Of a DNA stretch of 64,000 nucleotides, positions 55,346-64,000 are shown piece by piece. A program made the position numbers and the translations under genes. The DNA comes from Bombyx mori. Lineage: Eukaryota; Arthropoda; Insecta; Lepidoptera; Bombycidae. The DNA is taken from contig NC_085121.1 in assembly GCF_030269925.1 (NCBI RefSeq), positions 6,403,501-6,467,500 on the forward strand, in the 5' to 3' direction. The notes under the pieces were generated by a model, which saw nothing but the letters and a program-made list of their open reading frames with translations, searched no databases and had not been told where the DNA came from. Positions within the stretch are counted from its first letter, which is position 1, and the number at the start of each line of letters is the position of its first letter.

Positions 55346-56276
55346 GGTGGGGCGTAAACACCTTCACTAATCTATACAATAAAAAACTTCAATGACCAAG
55401 AAAGATATTTTCAATTCTCACAAGTACATAGTAATATGATTAACAGCAAATTTAGAATTTATTCTTGTCTTTATGTTCCATCCGAAATTAATCCGTAAAT
55501 GTAATGATCAATAACTACGTACACATTTTAATATCAAAATCTCGCTTTTTTTCAATTCATTTATCCATCCTAAACGTATTTGGGTTGTGACACAATAAAC
55601 TACTGCTATTTTTATTAATTACGTTTAAGACTTTAATGCTACCGGCTTAAGAATATATTCTTAAGGTTGAAAATCGCATAGCAAAATATTCGTTGACAGC
55701 TTGAAGTGTTTGAATTTCGTTTTTATAGAAATCATTAGTAATCATTAAAGATCGTTGTTAGCTCTTTGTTGGCGATGCAATATCGCGAAGTTCCAATATA
55801 AGCGAACGTCACATAAAAATATTCTTTTTTACACATTACAACTTAAATATAATATTGATTTTTATTTTCTTTATTTAACAGTGTATTAAATTATTGTAGT
55901 GTTTAAATTACTTAACTAAAATAAATGCATAACTCGTTATTTCTATTTAAAGGCAACACTATAATTTATTACAAAAATACACAAAAAAATTATTAAATAA
56001 ATATTTCATATTTAAAATTATATATTTTAACTTTTACGCTTCAATATGTTTTTTAGACATTGGTGTTGACATCGTTTGAACAATACCACATAGATTAAAA
56101 GACTTATCGTTAAGACGGGACGGGAGTTCGGGAGGTGGAGAGGGGTGCGGGAGGGGGGACATGACAGCTGTGTACAATAGTAATCACATAACAAACATAT
56201 TCAGCTCCTTAGTACTTATCCCTGACAATATTATAAACGGAATATAAAAACAATTGAAATGCTTGCGTGATTTGGA

Positions 56277-56694
56277 TAGTTTTCCAATTACAGAGCATAA
56301 CGCGACTCAGTGACGCACAATGCCGAATTATGCTGAAGCTTAATTGGAACGTGAATTAGTTTTCAAATGCATCAGCAGAGTGCGCTAAGTTAGCACAGTT
56401 TTAATTAACATTGATTATTTCTAAGAAACTACGACGAAACGAAAGCCTTACAATTTTTTTCAACATTAAATAATATTACTAACGATAATATAAACAAAAT
56501 TTCGATCAATGCCTTAAAACTTAAAGAAAAAACACTTATCAATTTTCTGTCACTGAGTCGGTATCGATTGCGAGTATCACGCGAGAGCAGTACTTTTGAG
56601 AGTGCTCGATTGTGCGAAGCGTTGCTGTAGTTGGAACATTCAACGTTGAGCATTATGCCGCATAATGCGCTCTTGTGCTGTAATTGGAAAACTA
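56277..56694. mobile_element. MITE with inverted ends between Sardh and mtm
   Basis: TAGTTTTCCAATTACAG at the left and its exact complement at the right end, with weaker inverted matches farther in (CATAATGC/GCATTATG). About 418 bp, probably within the mtm 3' UTR or downstream DNA. Confidence 0.7.
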
Positions 56695-57176
56695 CCTATA
56701 ATAGCTGTCCATTTTTCGTCTTGACTCTTTACTGTTTAACCTCTTCAGGGGAAAAAAAATAAAGTACAAAAAACAAGAATTTAATTTATTATTTATTACG
56801 ATTTGGTCATTTTATTTTGAAAACAATTCAACAAGTAAAAAAAAAGTTACTAAAAAACAAATATAGTGATTATTCATTAAAATAAAATACCCACATAAGT
56901 GGCTATTTAGCATAGAATGAAACATAGATAATTTAAAATAAAATTAATAGACACATATTATGTGCCAATGTCCCTGAGGAGGTTAAAAATGTAAAATATG
57001 CTTTTACAAAACTATGTGGCAAGGATATTTGTATAAATTTTAATAGAAGTATCCTGGCATTCTTTCGTAATCTAGAGGTGTTTAAGAAATTTCATCCGCA
57101 GGTTACCTTCTGGACGTTAGGATTTTTCTAGAATATCTTAAGATGTGCGCGGGGTCCGGTGGGGTTCCTGTGGTGT

Positions 57177-60100
57177 TCAGACATGGTGCGGGCTGGCGAC
57201 CCTGGGCGGCGTGAGGCCGCGGCGGTGTTGCTTGGCGGCGTGGTCCCCGGCGGCCGCCGCCACCGCCGCCTCCAGCTGCGCGCGGAGAGCCACCAGCTCA
57301 CGTGATCTTTGGTATATCGGATCCTGTTGATACATAATACATGGCGTATCATTTAACCGTGCCATGCCGTGAAGCAGTAATGCGCTTCGGTTTGAAGGTT
57401 GGGCAGCCGTTGTAACTGTACTGAGACCTTAGAACTTATATTTCAAGGTGGGTAGCGCATTTACGTTGTAGATGTCTATGGGCTCTAGTAACCACTTAAC
57501 ACCAGGTGGGCTGTGAGCTAGTCCACCCACCTAAGCAACAAAAAAAAAACACACACACACACAGCGGCTTGGCCCCTGGCATTGCTGAAGTCCATGGGCG
57601 TCGTTAACCATAATGCTATGCTCGTCTGTCTACTAGGGCAATAAAAAAAAAACACGCACATCAAAAGGCCCAAACATATTTCTCCATATGTCATGATGTT
57701 ATCCGATTACCAAACAAAAACTAAGTTTTGTTCAAAAACAATAGATACCAATAATAATGATATCTAAAAGGGTAGTTGGGGTTTTAATTGTGTAGGGGGT
57801 ATTGTGATAAACACAAAATACAAAATTTTATTTGTAGTGGAACTTAATTTTGAACTTAGATAATTTTTAGACTGTTTTGTGACACACGTAATTCTTTATC
57901 CAGAGATAGCACCATGTTCTATTCTCTCTGAATAATTCAATTCAATACAGATAAAACCGCGAACCTCGTCTAGTTACTAAATAAACTATATTTTAAACTT
58001 TAAACCAATAGTAATCACAAACTTTACTGTCGATATGTTGTATTAAACCATTATAATCTACGAAGTCGTCGTGGCCTAAAGGATAAGGTTTCGAATCCCG
58101 CAGGCGGGTACCAATTTTTCTAATGAAATACGTACTCAACAAATGTTCACGATTGACTTCCACGGTGAAGATATTATATTTACCTGCTGCCTCATTATTG
58201 GGTTCCATCTGCAGTACAGCGCTTTCCACAGTTTGATGACCCTTAATGAAGCGACAGGAACTAGCACGACGGGAGGCCTCGAGTACGGCGAGGAGGGCGA
58301 CGTGGCGCCGGACGACGAGCCCCAGTAAAGCGCATTCAAATACAAATCTTGACGACTATTTATATAAGACCATAGAGATACGGTCTTAGTCTTCACTTCT
58401 GAAAAGCAAAATTGACATATTTTAATGACAACCACTACGTTAATACGAGAACAAACGATTAGTGTTCAATTGACTTAAAGGTATCGTTACTAGGTTATAA
58501 AAATAAAAAGATTTCCGAACATTACTAGTATATAATATGTTTACTAGTATATAATATGTATATATACACAAAAATAATAAGGGGCAATGTTTATAAGTAA
58601 AAAAATGGCTATATCTATCTATCTATATAGATAAAAATGAATTGCTGTTCGTTAGTCTCGCTAAAACTCGAGAGCGGCTGGACCGATTTGGCTTATTTTG
58701 GTATTAAATTATTTGTGGAAGTCCAGAGAAGGTTTAAAAGGTATATAAATATGAAAGTGCTTGGAATGAAATAAAAATTACATTTTTATTTTTACTTTGA
58801 TGTGTCCTCCGTCGGACGGATTCTTTTTTTTGTTTTAAGTTTATTTTATACAAAAGTATAGGTCTTTTATTTATCGATTGAGGCACTACGAAGTCTGCCG
58901 GGTCAGCTAGTAGTTTGATAAATATCCTCTAATGGAGATTAAAATACACAATTGTAATGGTGACCAAATGTGCTTACATGAGAATTCGAAATCAACGGTT
59001 CATTCATTCTTCACAAAAAAAAATTATTAAAGCTTCTTTGACAAAGTTGTGGTACAAAGCTCGATAAAAAGAAATGACGCTGGAAAGCGATAGTAGAACT
59101 AATATGTATGTATAACTATAGGGTATATAGGTCGGCAAAACAATGAGATACAAAACTTTTACCGCATGTGAACTGCAATTTTTTTTCCTAGGATTAGCAT
59201 AGTAGACCAATCACGATGTACATTTTAAAACTTAAATATTTATTTCTATTTTTTAATATGCTTTTATTAGCTTTAGACGTATGTATGTTAGTATGAAACG
59301 GAATCTTTGAACATGATTTTGACCCCTTCAAAACGTCGGATTAACTCGAAATTTGGCATACTTATTAAGGACCGATGACAATTCAATATTTAAAAACAAA
59401 AATTTAAAAAAATCGAAATTTAACTATAATAGTTTAAAAAAACTACAAAAATACGCTTTTATAGAAAATCCAACTAAAAAATAGAAAATAAATTTTAATA
59501 AATTTGATTTAAGAATAGTGTAAGAAAAAATGATTTTATTGTAAAAAAGTGTGGGGTGCTTTTCAGTATATTATCAAAATAACCCTTCTACTCATATCTG
59601 TTCATAAAATATTTGTAACTACTGATACAATGCACCTCACGCTTTTTTTACAGTAAAATAATTTTTCCTCAATAAAAGCGTATTTTTTTTTAGTTTTTTT
59701 AAACTATTATTTATTTTTTTAAATTACTTGGTAAGTACCTACATATTCTATATAAAAAAAAAAAAAAATTAGTACCTTCCTTTACCCTTTCCCGTTCAGT
59801 ATTGAACAGGAAGGTTCCGAAGCGACACGAATATAGGTGATCGACTATAGTTATTAGGAGTCGTTCTGTGAATTCGAACGCCGTCGGGAACTGCTGCTGC
59901 AGCTGCCACACGCAGTCCACCCACTGCACGAACACGGGCGAGCGGTCCGCGTCCGAGTGTCGCTCGTCGCCGTGCCCGATGCGCTATCAAATCAAATTTA
60001 TATGCAGTTGAAACAGCGCCTCTAACGGCAAACGTAGACAAACGTTACAACTGGTTACTCAACTGATTGGTCAACTCAACGTTACTGGTGGTAGGACCTC

Positions 60101-63100
60101 TTGTGAGTCCGCGCGGGTAGGTACCACCACCACCCTGCCTATTTCTGCCGTGAAGCAGTAATGAGTTTCAGTTTGAAGGGTGGGGCAGCCGTTGTAACTA
60201 TACTTGAGACCTTAGAACTTATATCTCAAGGTGGTTTTTTTTATTTTTTTTATTGCTTAGATGTGTGGACGAGCTCACAGCCCACCTGATGTTAAGTGGT
60301 TACTGGAGCCCATAGACATCTACAACGTAAATGCGCCACACACCTTGAGATATAGTTCTAAGGTCTCAGTATAGTCACAACGGCTGCCCCACCCTTCAAA
60401 CCGAAACGCATTACTGCTTCACGGCAGAAATAGGGGGCGGTGGTACCTACCCGTGCGGACTCATAAGAGGTGGCGCATTTACATTGTAGATGTCTATGGG
60501 CTCCAGTAACCACTTAAAACCAGGTGGGCTGTGAGCTCGTCCACCCATGTAAGCAATAAAAAAACTGTATCGGCTATTAGATAGTTATTTATGACCTTAC
60601 GGCTTCGGTCGCTTGCACCTATTGATTACTGCTTCACAGTCATGCTTCCGTAGTACGCCCCTCTCACTGAACTCCTCCCCCTAGTTCATAGCTCAATCTC
60701 TAAAACGGCGTATTGTGAGCTCGTACTTTTACCACCGAATTATATACAATAATTCCGCCTATAACACGGTAGATTGGTTCATTATAGGAAACGCGTGTAA
60801 GGAGTATTTTTCTTGCATAACGCTTTTGTGTGACTCCATATAACGCGTTACATATGTGGTGCCTACTTTGGTTTTGTCTAACTATAATATTGTCAATGTT
60901 TTTACAATTCTAAAACTAAAAAAAACAAATTTGTAAAAAAAAAAACTAAAATTTTTTTCATTCACATTCTATGAGCTGTAATGGTCTAGTGACTTGAGAT
61001 CGGATGATTGCCCCATCTAAGTTAGTATGAGTATGTTCGTACAATAATCGTGTTAGCAAAACAAGCTTACCAATTGAAATTTATGTCCAAAAGATAACCA
61101 CTCCTTTTCTATTAGAACTTGGAATCCTCGAAGTGTTCTGTAGTAAGGGTCGAGCATTAACATCGACAGCGCCGTCAGTTGAGCCGTGCGGTCCCAGCCA
61201 TCCGAACAATGCACGAGCACCGACGTCTTATGATTCTCAACCTATAGCAAACGATTTGTGTACCATTTTTTATGACATTAAATAAGCAAATATTAACAAC
61301 AAAAAATAATATATTTTATGTTGAATCATTTACCTTATCAACAATACGGACAGCACCAGCCAGAATACATTTGATGTGCTTCAGCCAACAGCTGGCTTCT
61401 ATTCCGCTGAACCATCTGTAATGTATCAAAAAAATAAAATAATCGATACATCTGAATTGGTTTACAGTTACATGATGAAAAAGGGTGTAGTATAAACTAG
61501 AAATAATTTATATTGTACAGTATCAGCGTCGACTGTTTCGTTCTGTAGCAGAAAGGGGCAAGATGGTACTTCCTGGCGCAAGTGAATGAAAATATTGTTA
61601 ATGCAAATAGATGACTTGGAATTGAGTGACGTAATGCAAATAGATGATAGGAATCAAGTGGAAAAGTGGCATACACCTATCTTAAAAGATACTGGTATGC
61701 CACTTTCGTGATTAGGATCAATAGCACTACAAACTAATACCTCTGATATTTAAAGATATTGCAGCCATGGTACAGTTTTACTTATGATTTCATCTTGTAC
61801 AGAACTTTAACTGTTCTCGTAAGATAGATAGCGCACTCTTAATATTTTACGATTTCAAACTTGAGCTGGATGAAATTACATATAGTTTAAGCCCTAGGAG
61901 ACTGGTAAGTATTTGGGGTTGAATGGTTAAGATCGTTCATGAACATCAGCAATCCCAAGCGTGTGTCTAAGCTAGCACTGCTATCGCTGAGGACACATCA
62001 AATCTCATGAAACACCGTGGATAGAAGCACATATTTTTTTTTTTTTTGATTAGATGGCTTGTGAGTGCGCACGCTTAGTGGTACCTACCCGCGCGGACTC
62101 ACAAGAGGTCCTACCACCAGTAATTACGCAATTTATAATTTTACAGGTTTGATTTTTATTATACGATGTTATTCCTTCGCTGTGGAAGTCAATCGTGAAC
62201 ATTTGTTTAGTACGTATTTCGTTAGAAAAATTGGTACCCGCCTGCGGGATTCGAGCACCGGTGCATGGCTAGATACTAATGCCCGGACGTCTTATCCTTT
62301 AAGCCACGACGACTTCAGAGACGATATTTTATCACAAAATGTAAGCAGGTTGAATTCTAAAACTGATTTTAAGTAAAAATAATTACTTGGATTGATCAAT
62401 CTGTGGAAAGCATAATTCCTTTAGTTTCCGTAAGCTTTCTCTCATGACGTGAATGTTATGAATGTCCAAGAACACCAGATCCGCATTCTGATACGCGTCT
62501 TCAGACTCGTAACTGTAAACAAATTTTACTTTAAACTTATACCAATGCATAAAAAGGACAAAGCTATCGAATTCAAGGTTCTTTTATATTTCTTTAATAC
62601 GCTGCTCGTGTGCTAATCAAGTTATCAATAAGTAGCAACTTGGCAATCAATATTCGCTCGATTCCGACCACTCTGATGAACCAAAATAAAACTTTCTCGA
62701 TGAGTTGTCACCACTTCTGACGGGCAATGAAGCGCATCAGTTATTTTTGTTATAATTATTCTGACAATTGAAGTTTTCCCTTACTCGTTATCATTTAATA
62801 TTGTTAGCAGGTTTTCTCAATATGTTCTATTACTGGAGCACTATCTGCAGGTAGCCTTTGGTATAAATTTTAGTACTTTCAGGATCGACAAACTAATGTT
62901 TGTACGACATCGCGCAGTATTATTTTCGAAATGAATAGATAAAATTGAAACACCAAAATGTCGTAAATAATAAACATTAGATTTAACAGCAAAAAAATTA
63001 ATATATATTTTACCTCGTAAACGATAAGAATAAAAAAAATAATTCTAATAGTATATAGTACAATAGTATCGAGTATATAGTTTGCCTACGGGAAATACTA

Positions 63101-63246
63101 AGTACGAACCCTCCTCCTTTGGCTTTATTGGCGACAGCATTAGCAGTGGGACGAGCATCCATGATGAAAAGTTTATGAGCCTGGGCATTTGCATCCATAA
63201 TTAGTTGAATGTACCTTTCATCTTCACGACTTCGCTTGCCGCTTAC
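57177..63246 (-). CDS. mtm: Myotubularin-family phosphoinositide 3-phosphatase, C-terminal part (gene runs off the right edge)
   Basis: Lipid phosphatase of the MTM1/MTMR1/MTMR2 group, acting on PI3P and PI(3,5)P2 on endosomes. Minus-strand exons in order: 63110-63246, 62387-62512, 61334-61415, 61071-61241, 59776-59983, 58184-58398, 57177-57323, giving 361 codons plus stop with all phases closing. Exon 63110-63246 starts at an acceptor, so the N-terminal PH-GRAM part lies outside. Key pieces: [17 protein letters not shown], then [20 protein letters not shown], the catalytic CX5R loop [12 protein letters not shown] in 61071-61241, GHKFQLRIGHGD across the next junction, and TVSLWSYIN. The last exon encodes an Arg/Glu/Ala-rich coiled coil. 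In exon 59776-59983 the donor is the GT at 59775, because the earlier GT would bring a stop in frame. A Ser/Pro insert lies in 58184-58398. ATG and promoter are not seen. Confidence 0.94.
57363..57548 (+). mobile_element. Bm1-type SINE, 3' part
   Basis: ATGCCGTGAAGCAGTAATGC to CCACCTAAGCAACAAAAAAA, antisense to mtm and starting 40 bp from the acceptor of its last exon. Confidence 0.82.
57562..57652 (+). mobile_element. LINE 3'-end family, short copy
   Basis: CAGCGGCTTGGCCCCTGGCA to TACTAGGGCAATAAAAAAA, right after a short (AC)n and a Bm1 copy. Confidence 0.75.
58060..58172 (+). mobile_element. Bm1-type SINE, tRNA-like head only
   Basis: GAAGTCGTCGTGGCCTAAAG, TTTCGAATCCCGCAGGCGGG and GATTGACTTCCACGGTGAAG are the 5' half of Bm1. 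The bases between the A and B boxes are deleted and the 3' half is absent. It ends about 11 bp from mtm exon 58184-58398. Confidence 0.8.
58622..58910 (+). mobile_element. Helitron-like non-autonomous element in mtm intron
   Basis: Begins TCTATATAGATAAAAATGAA, contains the GAGAGCGGCTGGACCGATTT block common in lepidopteran Helitrons, and ends with a short GC-rich stem and GGGTCAGCTAG followed by T. TC at the start and CTAG at the end, with A/T flanks and no target duplication, fit Helitron insertion. No Rep/helicase coding. Confidence 0.72.
59400..59735. mobile_element. Foldback-type element with long inverted arms in an mtm intron
   Basis: The left arm runs from AAATTTAAAAAAATCG through AATAGTTTAAAAAAACTAC, AAAAATACGCTTTTAT and GAAAAAATGATTTTATTGTA to GTGGGGTGC. 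The right arm mirrors these blocks back out to 59735. Arms are about 120-140 bp with mismatches, around a loop of about 70 bp. Confidence 0.72.
60084..60560 (+). mobile_element. Bm1-type SINE split by a second SINE
   Basis: The left piece 60084-60234 stops at ATCTCAAGGTGG and the right piece resumes at AGGTGGCGCATTTAC (60468) and runs to AAGCAATAAAAAAAC. The repeated AGGTGG is the target duplication of the inserted copy. Confidence 0.87.
60235..60467 (-). mobile_element. Bm1-type SINE nested in another Bm1
   Basis: Antisense copy from a T-rich start (TTTTTTTATTGCTTAGATGT) to CGTGCGGACTCATAAG, inserted with a 6-bp duplication into the plus copy. Confidence 0.87.
62041..62322 (-). mobile_element. 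Bm1-type SINE with internal deletion
   Basis: Head at the right (GTCGTCGTGGCTTAAAGGAT, GAATCCCGCAGGCGGGTACC) through GGTGGTAGGACCTCTTGTGA. Most of the 3' domain is then missing before the T-rich end at 62032-62050. Lies in an mtm intron, antisense to a plus-strand reading. Confidence 0.78.
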
Positions 63247-63346
63247 CTAAAAATGTATCAGTAGTCAACATAGAGACCCCGGCAAAAGTTTAAAATTATA
63301 CAGGGTATTGTCTGATCCATGTTTTTATATAATATTTGGTATCAAT

Positions 63347-63655
63347 ATATTGCACATTTAGAATTGAAGTGGCTTAATCCAAAAGCTCTTTATTTTTTGG
63401 TAAACAACAAAAATTTAATTGAAGAATTGTAATTCTTCAGTTTCGATTTTATTACTTTAAGCCTTGTAAGCATTGATTTAAAAGCGACGAAAACTGTATT
63501 TTGTCATTTTCTAGACTAAAACATAAATTTAATTTTTAATTTAACAAATTTAGTTTTATAATCAAGAAAATTACATGTTTATAAGTAGTTCAAAGTACGA
63601 AACTACTTTCTTAAAAGTTTTAGTTAAGCCATTTCAATTCTAAAGGTGCGATATG
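63347..63655. mobile_element. MITE with about 30-bp inverted ends in the mtm 5' intron
   Basis: The left end ATTGCACATTTAGAATTGAA (then GTGGCTTAA) is matched at the right by the complement of ATCGCACCTTTAGAATTGAA. A second copy of the internal sequence lies at 49194-49490. Confidence 0.72.
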
Positions 63656-64000
63656 AAGCTTCACACGTTACATAAATCAAAATAGCCATTATGGATTTCA
63701 AACAGCTTAGAAAGTAGCATTGAATGAGCTGATAAACGCCGACGCCAGTACGCATTGGCACATTCTAATCTGAGTCATTACTTTGATAGAACATACTGCA
63801 AATATGGAAGAACAGTGTCACTGTACAACATATCCTCATTTTACCAAATCTGATATTTTTAAAATACCCGTTTACTAGTTTGCATTTTGTGACACTTATT
63901 TTTGTACTTCCTGATTATTTGAGCTTATATAGTCATAAGCAAAGATTTTTAAATAAAAACCAAGTTATACTGCATTTATTTTTAGATAAGTGACGTCATC

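Larger units (their letters stand above)
54310..57176. other. Sardh upstream region and mtm 3' region
   Basis: Holds an old Bm1-like copy and one MITE. At 56115-56160 there is a G-rich run (GGGAGGTGGAGAGGGGTGCG). mtm AATAAA candidates on the minus strand lie near 56785, about 390 nt past its stop. No further coding exon is seen. Confidence 0.5.

Noticed and set aside
59775..59787. Earlier GT donor for mtm exon 59776-59983 (after the first AGG)
   Set aside because: Splicing there would put the next exon out of frame with an immediate TGA. The GT at 59775 keeps the myotubularin frame.
1..64000. CRISPR array, phage or bacterial defence system
   Set aside because: No short regularly spaced repeats and no prokaryotic gene layout. 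All genes have spliceosomal introns; repeats present are SINEs, MITEs and simple tandem arrays.

Overview
The window is nuclear DNA of a lepidopteran insect, most likely the silkworm Bombyx mori or a close relative. This rests on an AT-rich background, short GT-AG split exons, three tandem insect chitin-binding (CPAP3/obstructor) genes, and more than twenty copies of a tRNA-headed SINE that I recognise from memory as the Bombyx Bm1 family. The species call is an inference; no database was consulted.

Seven host genes can be built exon by exon, and in every one the splice phases close without a stop. Plus strand: three CPAP3-type genes at 4138-17350 (280 aa), 21539-23218 (237 aa) and 25995-30412 (712 aa), then a ZAD-C2H2 zinc-finger gene at 31975-33798 (579 aa). 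Minus strand: a cyclophilin-like PPIL3 gene at 34874-36007 (161 aa), a complete 16-exon mitochondrial sarcosine dehydrogenase at 37445-54309 (916 aa), and the C-terminal 361 codons of a myotubularin-family phosphatase at 57177-63246, whose 5' part lies beyond the right edge. The three CPAP3 genes share the same exon plan: signal-peptide exon, exon holding the first half of domain 1, then exons of 121, 192-201 and 76 bp, then the last exon. They are clearly tandem duplicates, but the third carries a long Pro/Ser/Thr-rich insertion ahead of its first domain.

The rest is mostly mobile DNA. The largest item is an R1-clade-like non-LTR retrotransposon (11053-16805) with two overlapping open frames, a 3' UTR and a poly(A) tail. 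It sits inside a Bm1 SINE, which itself sits in the last intron of the first CPAP3 gene, and both layers keep target-site duplications. Other elements are a decayed Tc1-like transposon inside the sarcosine dehydrogenase gene, two hAT-type MITEs with 8-bp duplications, a 1.6-kb element with a 9-bp duplication, a Helitron-like element, several inverted-repeat MITEs, RTE-type LINE fragments, two further tRNA-headed SINE families, a LINE 3'-end family, and a GC-rich A-tailed repeat family. Introns of the sarcosine dehydrogenase gene are especially loaded, yet every exon is intact.

I see no CRISPR array, operon, phage or bacterial system. The unusual material is structural: nested insertions, a microhomology-type tandem duplication, perfect hairpins, and repeats lying 10-20 bp from splice sites.
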